A DNA stretch of 64,000 nucleotides from Gnetum montanum. Lineage: Eukaryota; Streptophyta; Gnetopsida; Gnetales; Gnetaceae. Positions 45,361-58,064 of the stretch are shown here, one piece after another (position 1 is the stretch's first letter; every line of letters starts with the position of its first letter). The stretch spans positions 6,894-70,893 of the forward strand of contig MNCI01011902.1 of the NCBI GenBank assembly GCA_015680685.1. Direction: 5' to 3'. A model generated the notes under the pieces. It had not been told where the DNA came from. It saw only the letters and a list, made by a program, of their open reading frames with translations, and searched no databases. The position numbers and the translations under genes are program-made.

Positions 45361-47866
45361 TTTGGTTTGAATGGGACTCAAAGGAATTAGATACAAAGAG
45401 AGATGGAGAAGTAGGGTTATCAACTGCATATGTATGTGAGGGCTTAGGTGGACTATTAGATTAGAAAAAAGATATTTTTTGCGATCTAGTGTTTGAACCA
45501 CTAATTTGATGAATTGATTGTAGATTGATGGCCTTAGTAGTGTTGTGTTGTTGTAGTTGGGATGGAAGTTCACCTTGCATAGATGGAGTAGGTAGTAGTT
45601 GTGTTGAGGGTGGAGGAACAGCTGTAGGAACATGATGAGGATAAGGATAAAAAGTTAGTATCCCTCCTTGAATGTGGAGAATGAGTTCAATAATATTTGG
45701 GAGAGTAGTAGTGATGTTGGAAAGTAGAAATGTGATTGGAAGAGTCATGTGGAAACATGGGTTGTTGAATGTAATACCCATATGAATCAAGTTGTCTATA
45801 AGGGTATTACTGCCTTGGCGATGGTAGTGCCCATGATTATGGTTATTGCCACTATTGATACTGCTTGTATGGTTGTGATGGAGTTCCACTTGGATAATAC
45901 TATTATTGGTAGTGGAATTGCCTAAGATTACCTTGAGCATAAGGTAATCTTTTGGGTGTTTTCCTTTTTGCTAGTCATGGATTTAGAGCATACATCCCAG
46001 ACTCTTGTAAGTGTGACATCATTAGGCAACATCCCTTAGGATGTTCATATTGGCAGATGTCACATCCACAATCGTCATCTGATTCACTTTTCATAACATC
46101 CCCTACTATAGCAATCTTGCCCTTATTCCTCTGATTGGTATGTTCATCTTTCTTTTGCCTCTTGCAATCACGATCACTACCTTGTTCTTTGGATTGTTCA
46201 ACAATTTTTAGGACAACTTGAAATTTTCTATCCATAGAGTTCCATAACTATTCTACCTTAGCTAAAATTTCAAAGGTAAATTTTTGCATCGGCAAGGTCT
46301 TTTGGTTCAGCACCTTATCAAGTGATGATCTCTCCTCACTTTCACAAAATTAAACTTCCCTCTTGTGAATGGAAGGATCATAATTGTATTCTTCTGTACT
46401 TTCATGTTTCCTCAACTCTCCTTCTTCTTTTGCTACCTGCTTAATCAACTATTGGATCTAATTAGCTCTTAATTTTAACAATCATCCTTAGGCATAGACT
46501 CCAAGAGTTCTCATTTTTCATCAGAGCCCATATATGATATGGTGAAGTTGCTCATGTTGAGAATAACCATGGCTAGGAGATTTGTATAATAGAGAACAGT
46601 ATCGGCCCATGGAGACATCTAAGGGTTCATGTGTTCCTTGTTTCTATCCTTGGATCTACCTACTCAAGTTGGACACTTGGGAATACCTTTGATATTTTTC
46701 ATTGAATAGTTTAAGCATTGTACTTCACCATCTGATGGATTTCGGTTCTAAGGACCGATACAAGCTTTCTGCTTATTTAATGAGTGTCATAGGAAATAAC
46801 TAAAGCTTTTGCCAGTCATTTTCTATATTTTGCAAGGCATAGGCATTATGGAAAGCTTGAATATGGTTCTATGGATTTGAGTTATATCCCCCTTTGAACC
46901 TAGGGATATTGTTCATATCTAGCCTCTTAATCTGACTATCCTTATTATGCCTTGTAGGAATTCTCACAACCTTTGCAATGTTTAGCATGCTTCGAGTAGC
47001 AAGCAAAGGTTCATCAAGACCATGATTTTGGTGTTTATGATTTCCTCTACTACCCATTCATTCATAGTGATGGGCCTCTCTTGAATGCTTGTTCCCTAGG
47101 TCTTGACTTTCTTGATGGTCCCTATGATCATCTCAGTCCCATTAGTCACTGCCATCATGATTGCACCCCTTGTCGTTATGTTCAAAACTAAAAGAGAAAG
47201 AAGATGATGATGAAGGTGAAGAGGAAGGAGGACTAGCATCATCATGGTGCCTACCACTCCCTCTTTGGTGATCGTAGCCATGATCACAATCATGTTTCTT
47301 GTTCACTTCCTTGCCATGACTCTCCTCCTTGGATTTCCCTTTGTCATTAGATCTGTTCTTGCCAGAACTAGGATTATGAATCATAGAGTGTAGGTTCTAA
47401 TTTTAACCTCCTTCACCCAAGTCAAAGAGAGGAGTTTTTCTGAATGGAAAACTCCCAAGGAAAGGTTTTCCACCTTCTTTTTGGTATGTCAGGTATGGAG
47501 AATCATTGAACCACTTTTCCTTTGTAGATTTGTAGCACTGCTCTAGTTGTCAATCCCTTAGAAGTTGTGCATTAGTGGGATGATAATCCTTGGTGTCATT
47601 CTCCTACATAACATACTTAGCATGAAGTATCTGGAGGCCTAATTGCATAAGAGTTTGTTGGAGTATTGCAGGAACAAATTGATCGTGTAACAACATAATG
47701 TTGCTCTCCATGTTGCACCATCACATAGTTCATCTTGGTGTAGGACAAAGGTAAAATTGGGTACATACTCATCAGGATGAGCATATACCACTTTGTATTG
47801 TTGGGGCATCTATTGATTTACTCCATCAGGCTTGGGTGGAGAATCACTCTTGTGAGAAGAATACAT
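45361..47866 (-). pseudogene. gag of E2
   Basis: ATG at 47866 (MYSSHKSDSPPKPDG, then a stop); E1 gag starts in the same way at 59587. A Ser/His/Asp-rich linker (47384-47142, runs of SSS) precedes the core at 46960-46600 (LDMNNIPRFKGGYNSNP). After it come a coiled basic stretch (46235-45975: MDRKFQVVLKIVEQSKEQ, then CGCDICQYEHPKGCCL with clustered Cys/His) and the Pro/Gln/His-rich end (45940-45461). The Cys cluster sits where a zinc knuckle would be but lacks the CCHC spacing. Confidence 0.8.
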
Positions 47867-48013
47867 CTTGTATTAGAAAACAAGAAATGCAATATGCTTC
47901 TTAAAATACTTGTAGTTATTTTAATGTATGATATGACTTTAGGGTTTGCTCCAATGATCTTGAATAAATTTTCACTAAGTCCTAGATATTGCACCTAACA
48001 ACTAAAGATTCCT

Positions 48014-48027
48014 CATAGTGGTGCCAA
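48014..48027 (-). other. Primer binding site of E2
   Basis: Minus strand TTGGCACCACTATG directly after the 5' LTR. It resembles the TGGCGCCGTTG-type site used by Tat/Athila-like elements; the tRNA (Asp-like) is an inference. Confidence 0.65.
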
Positions 48028-48639
48028 TGATGAGCAGTGAGGTACCCCTATGCCTAACTATACAAATGACAAGCATTTATGCATGATTTGGTCAAATTCC
48101 ATAGACCTTAAGTTCCCACGTACATAGGTTCCAAAATGTGAAATCTAATCATGACGATTGTTGTCTTCTCAACTACACTTGTGGAACTTAATCGTATGGT
48201 TAAGTGTAATTGAGGTACATGATTTTTATTATTTTATATTTTATTTATCTATGATTAACAACATGTTGAAACTCAATTTATAAATCAATTTAACTAATCT
48301 AATTGCTAATTAATAACTAACTATCCTAACATAAGTATTTGGTCCCACTTTTCGTGCACATCATGAACATGTATAATGCTACTGGGTTACCAAATGTTAA
48401 GCATTGTTGGGATTACCAAGGGTCATATGCATGCTCAAAGCAGTCGTACTTATGTGCTTAATTAACTACTATTTAATATAGCTAGCTTACTTTAGCTTAA
48501 TTATTTGGTAGTATTAAATGGAATTACATAAAACATTAAATGCATGAATAAAATATTTAAGCTAGCGAAAGTGCTACAAGGTTTGATCAAAAAGTTCATC
48601 TTTATTGCCGCACACACTACTATGCTTAGGTACAATAGT
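48028..48639 (-). repeat. 5' LTR of E2, part 1 (R-U5 side)
   Basis: 612 bp from TGATGAGCAGTG, cut by E3 at ATAGT (48635-48639). The remainder is at 57810-58064. Confidence 0.9.
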
Positions 48640-49519
48640 TGATGAGCTATGAGGTATCCTTATGCTCAACCATATAAATTACAAGCGTTCATGTGCAATC
48701 TGATCAAATTTCATAGATGAGACTAGTTGTGGTATCTAGATCATTATGCCTTGATTGTAGTTTACTGTCTTCCCACTTGGACTAGTGGTAACTTTGTCAT
48801 GTATGGTTTAGTCGAAAGTGAGGCATATGATGTGGTTCCTAATTCTATGCTACTCTTGGTGATAGAAAGAGATAAATTGATTAACTAATGAATAATGGAA
48901 AAAAGTCTAAATTAGCATAAGTTAATGGTATTTGCTCTTAATTGTCTATACATGTCTTGGACTTCATTAAGCTACTTCTGGGTTTACCAAGTATATGTCA
49001 CTAGTTGTGCCAAAAGATACACCTTTATGCAACCAAGTATTTACACTTAAACGCTTGTGATTAACGTGTACACATTTCACTTAACAATAGGAATAGTTAA
49101 TAATAATAAATGAAAATGTTTAACTATAGAAAACATTAAATAATTAAAACAACAATATTAATCTAAGTGGATTTTGCAATGATGGGAGTAATCTTGATCT
49201 TTATTGCTAGTCATGTAACGTGTCCAAGTATGTCACACTCGAATAAAGGTGCCATATGATTACAAACATCACACTATGAGCATGCATTGGAAATAACAGA
49301 CTTTAAAGAAAAGAAATTGAAATCTAACTTGAAAACTGAAAACTAACTATCTTCTAAGATATCCCATTTGAAAGCCCAAGTGCAGTATTTATAGGAAAGG
49401 TCTAGATGAGGTGACATTGGGTATCCAACGTCACTTATTATCCTTGATGTTAGGTACACAACATCAGGACTATGATGTTATGTATTCGACCTTAGGGCTT
49501 GTCAAATCACAACTCATCA
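48640..49519 (-). repeat. 3' LTR of E3
   Basis: 880 bp, TGATGAGC to ACTCATCA, followed by TACCCCCATGAC (primer tract on minus, GTCATGGGGGTA). Confidence 0.92.
49386..49493 (-). promoter_or_regulatory. Phased GACGTC-like array and TATA box, 3' LTR of E3
   Basis: GACATT 49413, AACGTC 49427, GATGTT 49446, AACATC 49460, GATGTT 49474, GACCTT 49488; TATTTATA 49386-49393. From the TATA box outward: 25, 14, 19, 14, 14, 14. Confidence 0.85.
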
Positions 49520-49718
49520 TACCCCCATGACTGAATGAAAACTCATCCTTAAGTTAAAAAAAAATGAGGAACAATTTATTTACAAAATATTGGGTAGGTA
49601 TGGGATTATTGATTAACTCAAACAATGGAAAAAATGAACGACTCTTCACATACTGTAGTGGTGCAGTATAGAAATGGGAAACATTATTACAAAATAAAAC
49701 AAAACAAGACAAGAAAGC

Positions 49719-52441
49719 TCATGTAGTGCCTAGAGGTGGTGGCTCTTCCATTGGTCACTTCCCTTTGTTGTCAGGCCATTGAAATGTATAATGGTTGAGC
49801 AAGACCTATAATTTTTCCTTCTCCATCCTTGGGTCATGTACTAACCAGGCTATTGTGCCAATGTGTGCTAGCGTTGGTACATCCCAGGGACATGGTAGTT
49901 GCAGAAACATTTGATTTGCCTTGATGTACCATGCCATGAACTACCATCCTTCCTCCTCGAAGGCCCTAGCTTTATCTCTTAGCTCATGATAGTCTGTTAA
50001 TCTCTGAGCTAGGTTCGAGGCTACATCTTTCTATCCCTGGTAGCTAGCCTTGACCACCTCTAATTCTGAGTTTACCACTTGTAAATTTTGCAAAGCATCC
50101 TTTCAATCCGCAAACTCCTTCTCATACAGTGCATAGGTGGTTACCACTTACTTTTTCAACTTGCTTTGAGGAAGACTTGCTATTAACATGGTAAGGTTGG
50201 CATATCTTAGGTTAGCCAACATCATGTATTCCTTCAAATCTTCTATCTGCAGGTCCTTATTTTAACTTCCACTTGTTGGACTATGGCATAACTATCCAAA
50301 ATGGCCTGCCATTTAGAATTTTGTGCTGCTAAGGAGCTAATGTGGGCCTTGGCCATCTTGATTTCCTTCTCATTAATTTTCTTATGCATGCCAACCTAGT
50401 TACAACAGTGTTCTTTTAACTTTTCATGTTTCTTGGCCTCGTTCTAACATGCGCTAATTTCAATTTCCATCTTCTGATTAATAGCGCATACCTCCTCCAT
50501 AGAGAGGGTTCTATTTTGTTGAACCAACTGACTCACATCCTAGTTGACCCTCACTAATTATTCCCTCAACTAGTGGGCACTCTCTTCCAAAGTGTTCTTT
50601 TACTTTTCCACTATGATCAACTGGGCATTCTCTTTAGCAAGCTGCTTATTTTCTTCTTGAATAGTGGTTAATGCCTTTTTATGCACACGAGTTTGCACAT
50701 TTGTGGTGGAGGCATTCTAGACCTTCATCTCCTTTACTTGCTTAGTAGCTGCTCTCTCCTTTTCCCACTTGGTAACCTTCTCTATCTGGAACTATCCAGT
50801 TGGTCTAGTGTGATGAAACAGGTAGGATCTCATCATTCAGCACACAAGGTAGCCAACTCTTCTTGCAATCTTTGCACCTTAGCTTTTGCATGTTCTGCCC
50901 TAACCAACTTTCCTTTTGTAGTGATGAGGTCCGATTGTGCCATAGTGACATTGCTGGGGATGTCAAATAGAGTGGTCATTACTTGAATTGTCTGGAACAA
51001 AGGATCAAGTACATCCTCATGCATTGCAGGAGTCATTGAGGTCATGGCCAGCATTTGTGCATCTTTTGTCCCTACCAGATTGGTCATAGGCATAATAAGA
51101 ACATTGAACAATTTCTTGATGTGATTAGTGATCACCTTTGCTGCCTCTATTGCATCCTCATGTTGTAGCACCATGATTGTGGTGCCTTCTCCTATTTCCA
51201 ATATGACTTGAAAGGATGCACCATTCCTAGAGATCTACTGTAACCATTGGGATCCCCCTCCTCCTAACTGAATCAAGATCTTCCCCTTTATTGGATCAAC
51301 TGATATGGTGGGCCATACAACATTGTCCATAACCTAGAAGAGATTGGCCTCATCCCTCCTTCCCTAGCTGATGGTGTTAGCGATTCTTTGTAAGTGGATC
51401 ATCGATGATCTATAATCTTGTGGTGGCGATGGTGGAGCTTGTGCTTGCGAGTGTTGCTCAAGATCTTGTTGCATTTTAGTTCTTGGTTTTGCCTACTTTT
51501 TAGCTTCTTGCTCCTCACCAAAATCTTTTCTTAGTGCTATGGTTTTGAGAAGCTTTGCAAAGGAGGCGCATTAAGCCTTTCAAAGGATATCATTGGTGTA
51601 TCCTAAGATTCCCACACATTTGCATAGCTTTTTGATTAGATAGGGAAACAAAAGTGTTGGTCTCCCTAATTTTGTTTCTTCGAACTACCATTGGATCTCT
51701 GTGAAATAGTATTGGGGAAAGTTAACCAAAAATTTTTCCATTAAAATGGTGCTTCCCCTAGTTGCATAAGTGAAAATGCAATTGAGCCCTTTGGTGGGAA
51801 ACAGGTGGTATGTCTTGATCTTGAAGTAAGTCTTCTCTTTCAAGGTCATCTCATGGTATGATTTATCTTCTTTGCTGTACGCTCGCTTCAGTCACAGTCT
51901 CTTTGTTTCAGGGTTGGATCTAGTGGACAGGTGAGCAACCTTGGCCCCCTCATTGGAAAGTTGAGACCTACAACTATATCTTTGACTACATAAGAGACAT
52001 TCACCCCATAGATATTCATAGTAGTACCCTCATCCTTATTGTGCTAGAATTGGTATACTTTCCCCAAGTACCATTCACCACTACCAAACAGGATCAACCA
52101 CAATGGGGATTCTTTGAGTTTCATCCACACTACTTTAAAAGTGAACTTCACAAATGGACCGAAGTTCATTTCCACAATGACCAAAGCCAATGTGGAATTT
52201 TTTAATGTGGTATTAAGGTAGTTAGGGGCAACATGAGATGTTGTCCTTGTTTGAGAGCTGGTACTTCTATCGCCTCACCTTGGGCCAATTGCCCAATAGC
52301 AAGGGCTTCTTAATGGATACTAAGAGATTAGGCCTCCTATTTAGCATGTTCCACTTATTTCCCTTGCTAGCTAATGTCACCATGTGGATGCTTACTAGCT
52401 CTCTGCAAGGGTTCACCCTGAGCACCTCTTTTTGGGGCCAT
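49719..52441 (-). pseudogene. ORF2 of E3: long coiled-coil protein, homologue of E1 ORF2
   Basis: ATG 52441 (MAPKRGAQGEPLQRASKH) to TGA 49721-49719, about 907 codons, several stops. The N-terminal third shares with E1 a KFLVNFPQ ... FPYLIKKLC block (E1: RFLVNLP ... FPCLIRKLC). A Gln/Pro-rich hinge (QAQAPPSPPQ) follows, then a helical C-terminal half; the cleanest stretch (51201-50833) has EDAIEAAKVITNHIKKLFNV and LVRAEHAKAKVQRLQEELA. It ends EEPPPLGTT. Conservation of start, hinge and end in two diverged elements argues that it was once translated. Function unknown. Confidence 0.65.
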
Positions 52442-54400
52442 CTACAATCAAGCAAAAACCAAGTGTTACTAAGGTTATGTTTATTATCCTTAATAAATTC
52501 ATACCTTACTCATAGCCTTAGTTCATTAAGCTCATTATGCATTTGATTACAGGGTTAGAAAAAGTTTCAAGAAAAAATCTCACAAAAAGTATCTATTTCT
52601 TTCTATGACCCATTGCAAGTAGTCCCTTTTTCATTATATGTAGCTTAAAATAATGGTTATAGCCCTTAGGGTTAGAAAAATTGGATGTTTGGCATTATCA
52701 TTAATGATTTTTCATTATAAGTCCTATGGTTCTTAACATCCTTACCCTTAGAATACCTTCCAAGCGATAGCAAGTTTTAACAAATCAGTGCAAATTTTAC
52801 ATGCATGCACCCCCTACGACTAAGTTGAACACTCTAGGTTTAGATAGAGGCAAATGGTATGGAAATTAGAGCATTAGAGAGCTACATATCACAAGTGGAA
52901 GATGGAGGCATAGAGCTCTAAGTTGTGAAAAAATTGCAATAACTCCCCTAGCAACAAATGAGAGAAATGAAGTTCATGTTATGCAAGGGTCCACTATATG
53001 TACTTTTTTTTCAGATCCAATGTCAGGTACATGATGTCAAGGTCAAAAAATTATGATTTTTATAAAGCCAAAGGATATGTAAATTGAAGCTTTGGGTTTG
53101 AATGGAAGGTTGAAAGTTAAATTTTGCAATTTGGGTAAGTGGAAAAATTAATTGGAGGTATCGAAAGTAGGATAAGGTGAAGTCTTCAATAGTAAAAGTA
53201 TGAGAATGAGAAAGAAAAAGAGTGTTGAAAGCTTGATTGTGGGGGAAAGTATATTTATGATAAGGAAAAAAATAAAGTATAACAATTGGAGTGCATGGAA
53301 TGTGAACAATGATGTGTTCATGTTAAACAAGTACAAGTAACAAGAGTTACACAAGTGGATCCTCCCCAAAGCAAGCTTGAGACTATGATGCCCTTGTGGA
53401 ACCACACCTAAAATGTTCATAGGCACTAGAGGAGTTGAATGCAATGTATACTTGTGAAACAAAACACACATGTTAAAATCATCGAATTGAGATAATTACT
53501 CCATATTACACAAAACCACAAGTTATGAACATTTGGATAATGAGATGGGATGGATTGAAGAAGGGATTGCAGGGATTGAGACATAAGGTGTCATACCATG
53601 GTGATAATGAAACCTTGTGTGTTATTAATGGTTAAATAACCATATGTCCTTCTTTTCAAGATTCAAGCCAAGTCCATACAACATTTTAGTAATACCGCAT
53701 TGTTTCATCCCATTGATAGACAACCATAAGACTATCAAAGTTTCAAGGAGAAACATCACTTGGCATTTTGTCCAAAAAATTATTGGTTTTTTTATGGTTA
53801 TGAGAATTCACCAACCTTTAGGCATAGGTACAGGTCTTTCTAGTGGGACTTGCAAAAGTTTATTTAGTGCTAGTTAAAGTTGCTCTTACTTTCATTTTTC
53901 ATTAGATCTACAAGGATATGGTTACAACCTCATCAATATGATAGAACATATAGAAGTAGCCAAAGAGAATCCACAAATCCCCTTGTTGTCACAACCTTTT
54001 ACATTTCCTCTTGGTTTTGCACTCTTCCATCCAGACATAATGATTATGAAGTTATTTAGAGTTTGGATGATGAAAAAGATTACCATTATGACTAAAGCAA
54101 GAACCTCTTATTAATGGAATGGATGAATGGATGTTGTAATTCTCAATGTCTAAATAATCAATCCCTTATGACTCATCAACATAGAGAAAAAACCTCACCT
54201 CAATGGGCAATATGATCAATAGCAAGATTACATATAAGGAAAATTATAACCACAACTAGAAAAAGTAGAAAGAATAGGAACATGATAAAAAATTGTAAAA
54301 CAAAAAGATAAAAAGCACTTAAAAATCCTAAAGATTAGAATGGGGGGTAACCCCCACGACTAAACATTTGGTCATGGCTAGGATTAATAAGTGAATGAAA
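52442..54400 (-). other. Noncoding tail of E3 between gag and ORF2
   Basis: Gag ends straight into the tail at a GTCGTGGGGG copy (54347-54356 region, minus); a second diverged copy GTCGTAGGGGG lies at 52809-52819 (minus). No pol remnant was seen. Parts near 53000 repeat array-like words but have no TATA-linked grid. Confidence 0.55.
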
Positions 54401-56798
54401 AGGATCCATGCATGTATGAAACGTTGAGGACCCTTCATGCTCTGGCCAATGGATGCCTATTGGAGGTGTGGTGGCTAGGTAGAAAAATTGTTGATCACAC
54501 ACCTTAATGTTATATGTATGGTGGACCAGGATACGAGGTGTGTTAACATTATGGATGATTGGCCCATGATAGCACCCTTAATTATGATATGGTATGCATG
54601 GATTTGTTTGTCTTCCCATGCTTTCAGATTCATTAGTTGAATGTGAAATTGGAGTATGGATAGATGGTGGCCCTTGTGTATGGTCAGAGGATGTTGGTTT
54701 AGATGAGGAAGGTGGTGCACTAGGTTGGCCTTGTGTTGGCTTAGATGATGCAATGGGTTCACACATGGTTTGCTTCGGCTTACGATCTTTCCTCTAGAAG
54801 GGATGTTTCTGGTGTTGTGGTTAGGACCCACTGGTGTTAGCATGTTAATGCACATTTTCAGCACAATTGGCACTCATTTGTTGATACTATGGTGCTAAAC
54901 CTTCCTAAGTTACTGGCAATGGAATTGGAGAAGGTGAATTATGAAAATATCAAGGGTAAGTTGGATGGTAAGAGGCATGAGGTGGTGATCCTTCAAGGGA
55001 TGTCATGTATTGATGGTATTTGAGAGAGTGGTAGTGGCAATTTGAAGTGGAGGATGCAGAACTAGTTGGAGAAATAGGGTGTTGAACATAATAGCTGTGC
55101 ATTTTTGGTAGATATGGCTGATGTGGTGGTGGCCTCCCCCACGACTATGGTTGTTGCCATTGTGGTTGAGGATGTTGAGGCTAGTAATAAGTCCCATTAG
55201 GATGGTATGATTGGTTGTGGGATTGTTTAAAATTACCTTGTGGGAGAGGAAGTCTCTTGGGCATGTGCTTTTGCACAAACTTTGGATTTAAGGCACCTAC
55301 CCCATACTCTTGTAGATGCAACAATATACAGTATTGGCCCTTTGGATGGTCATATATGCATAGGTTGCATCCATCATCTTCATCTATGGTGGAGTCTTTA
55401 GCCTTACTTTTGTCAACCCCATGTTTCATTTGCTGAAAAGTGTTCCTGACTATTTATTGGTTTTGTGTTTGCTATTTATTGTGTTTGCTTGGTGTGTGTT
55501 GCATAATCTTCTCTATGATCATTTCAATAATATTTTTGACATTTGTTTTTATCAATTTAGACATCCTATTGAATTTTGCTTCTAGATCATCAATAGACTC
55601 CTTTGTCAGCAAAGTGCATTGTGGAATCACCTTATCAAAGGTAGTTTCATTTTCCTTACCATAAATTTGGACCTCCTTCGATTGAAGAGTTAGGTCCCAT
55701 TGATTTTTTTGACATTCTCCCATTTACACATTTCTCCTTCTTCTTTGGCTATATGCTCTATCATCTCTTTGACTTGATGGGCTTGAAGCTCATATAATTG
55801 CCCTGGGGCATACATCCCAAGGGTTGCCCTTGTTTCATTACAAAGCCCATCTATGATGTGGTAAAGTTTCTCTTCCTTGGAGAAACCATGGCCTGGGCAT
55901 CAGTTCAATAAAGCATAATATCTATCTATGACCATGTCCAAGGGCTCGTGTTGTCCTTGTTTCCACTCTTGGATTTGTCTCCTTAGATTGGACACTCTTT
56001 TATAGGTTTGTTATCTTTCATTGAAAAGTTCTAGCATTGTAGACCATTGTCAAATTGAGTTTGGTTTCAATGATTGATACCACACTTTGGCTTTATCAAT
56101 TAGTGTCCTAGGAAAGAGCCTAAGCTTTTTCCATTCATTTTCAATGTTGTAATAAACATAGGTATCATGGAAGGATTTTAAATGATGTTGCAGATCTAAA
56201 TCATAGCCTCTTGAAAATTTTAGAATATTATTCATGTCAAGCTTAGGCAGTTAACTCTTTTTGCAATGCTTGTGAGATATGTTAACGACCTTTGTGATAT
56301 GCATTAGGCTCTTAGTGGCCAACAGGGGTTCATCATCATCAAACAAATTGTGAGGGAAGTTCCTATGTTCATGGTGTCGTCTTTGACTCTTCCTGTGGGT
56401 TTGATTTCTGCTTTTAGTCTAACCCTTTAATGGAGCTCTATCTCTATAGCTATGTTCATCTTTGTCAGAACTAGACGTTGAAGGGGAAGAAGAAGATGAG
56501 GAACTAGAAGAATTGTCATGGTTTCTATGGTATTCTTCAAGATCCCTTGATTTATTGTTTCTAGGTTTCAAGGAGGTCTTAGGCCTTGAGGCTTCCCCTA
56601 GTCTAGGACTTACATCATTCGCTCCAAGATTTTTTGACTTAGGTGAATGTAGTCTTTGAGTGTCATCAGGGTGGTCATGATCATAAGAATCCCCTACATA
56701 AGGTTGATCACTCCAATCGTCTTCATTGTATATCTTGTTATTTCTCTAATGAATGTGTTCCCTATACATCGCATAGTCACTTCCATGTGAGAGAGACA
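54401..56798 (-). pseudogene. gag of E3
   Basis: ATG at 56798 (MSLSHGSDYAMYREHIH, then a stop). A Ser/Glu/Asp-rich linker lies about 56600-56400. The core at 56235-56050 reads NNILKFSRGYDLDLQHHLKS, NIENEWKKLRLFPRT and AKVWYQSLKP, the same signature as B. A coiled segment follows (55723-55472), then an acidic part with a Cys pair (DEDDGCNLCIYDHPKGQYC) and a Pro/Ser/His-rich end with SSKPTQGQPSAPPSSSKP (54766-54578). Confidence 0.8.
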
Positions 56799-56909
56799 TT
56801 ATTCTTGATTTATGGTGTGTGTAAAACAATAGCTTCTGAAAGATATATCATAACTCTTTTACAATGGTCTTGTATAATATAACTAATCTAGATAACTAGC
56901 ACCATCCTT

Positions 56910-56923
56910 GGTAATGACACCAA
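56910..56923 (-). other. Primer binding site of E3
   Basis: Minus strand TTGGTGTCATTACC next to the 5' LTR, a variant of the E2 site; E1 has TTAGTGTCATTGTA at 59733-59746. Confidence 0.65.
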
Positions 56924-57804
56924 TGATGAGCGATGAGGTATCCCTATGCTTAACCATACGAATTACAAGCCTTCATGCACAATCCGATTAAATTTTATGG
57001 ATGAGACTAGTTGTGGTATCTAGATCATTATGCCTTGATCATAGTTAGTTGTCTTCCCACTTGGACTAGTGGTAGCTTTGTCACCTATGGTTTAGTCCAA
57101 AGTGAGGCATATGATGTGGTTCTAATTCTATGTTACTCTTGGTGATAGAAAGAGATAAATTGATTAACTAATGATTAATGGAAAACAAACTCTAAATTAG
57201 CTCAAGGTGATGGTATTTGCTCTTAATTGTCCATACACGTCTTGGACTTCATGGAGCTACTTCTGGGTTTACCAAGTGTACATCACTGGTTGTGCCAAAT
57301 GATACACCTCTGGGCAACTAAGCATTTACACTTAAACACTCGTGATTAAGGTGTACATATTTCGCTTAAAAGTAGGAATAGTAAATAATAATAAATGAAA
57401 ACTTTTAACTACAAAAAGCATTAGATAATTAAAATAACAATATTAATCTAAGTGGATTTTGCAATGATGGGAGTAACCTCGATCTTTATTGCTAGTCATG
57501 TAACGTGTCCAAGTATGTCACACTCAAATAAAGGTGCCATACAATTACAAACATCACATTATGGGCATGCATTGGAAATAACAGACTTTAAAGAAAAGAA
57601 ATTGAAATCTAACTTGAAAACTAGAAACTAACTATCTTCTAAGATATCCCATCCAGAAGCCCAAGTGTCGTATTTATAGGCAAGGTCCAGATGAGGCAAT
57701 GTTGAGTATTCAACATTGCTTATTAGCCCTGACATCGAGTACATGATGTTGGGACTCTGACATAATGTATTTGATGTTGGGGCCTGTCAAATCACAACTC
57801 ATCA
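56924..57804 (-). repeat. 5' LTR of E3
   Basis: 881 bp, TGATGAGCGATG to ACTCATCA, then the ATAGT duplication. Confidence 0.92.
57671..57778 (-). promoter_or_regulatory. Phased GACGTC-like array and TATA box, 5' LTR of E3
   Basis: AATGTT 57698, AACATT 57712, GACATC 57731, GATGTT 57745, GACATA 57759, GATGTT 57773; TATTTATA 57671-57678. From the TATA box outward: 25, 14, 19, 14, 14, 14, exactly as in the 3' LTR. Confidence 0.85.
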
Positions 57805-57809
57805 ATAGT

Positions 57810-58064
57810 GCTTAAATAAAGATCCGTATAGTCAATGAATCTTGCTGTGGACACTTTGGAAAATATTCTAACTCTAGAGAAAAGAAACTACAAGAGCTTT
57901 GCTATGCTATGAACAAAAATCCTTGAAACCATGTGCCCAAGCGCTATATTTATAGGCTGGCACACACCACGATATCAGATATTTGACATCACTTCTTGGG
58001 ACTTGATATTGTGTATTTGATATTAGGGCTTTGATATCAGAGCCAAGCAAAATGCAGTTCATCA
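57810..58064 (-). repeat. 5' LTR of E2, part 2 (U3 side)
   Basis: 255 bp that complete the LTR begun at 48028, ending GCAGTTCATCA. Minus-strand TATAAATA at 57947-57954. Confidence 0.9.
57947..58038 (-). promoter_or_regulatory. Phased GATATC array and TATA box, 5' LTR of E2
   Basis: GATATC 57971, GACATC 57985, GATATT 58005, GATATT 58019, GATATC 58033. From the TATA box outward: 22, 14, 20, 14, 14. Confidence 0.88.

Larger units (their letters stand above)
48640..57804 (-). mobile_element. Ty3-type LTR retrotransposon E3, inserted in 5' LTR of E2
   Basis: LTRs 48640-49519 and 56924-57804 with exact duplications ATAGT (48635-48639, 57805-57809). Minus-strand order: 5' LTR, primer site, gag, noncoding tail, ORF2, primer tract, 3' LTR; 9.2 kb. 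No protease, reverse transcriptase or integrase motif is present, so it is non-autonomous yet kept both gag and ORF2. LTR mates differ at roughly one site in ten over the first 200 bp by hand. Confidence 0.9.
38846..58064 (-). mobile_element. Ty3-type LTR retrotransposon E2, inserted in gag of E1
   Basis: 3' LTR 38846-39704; 5' LTR in two parts (48028-48639, 57810-58064) because E3 lies inside it. Flanks TCTAC (38841-38845) and TCTAG (58065-58069) form a target duplication with one change. Without E3 it is about 10 kb. It has gag and the fullest pol of the window but no ORF2. Its LTRs differ by about a tenth by hand count. Confidence 0.88.

Noticed and set aside
50681-52546. Plus-strand ORFs of about 100 codons
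   Set aside because: Antisense shadows of ORF2 in E3.
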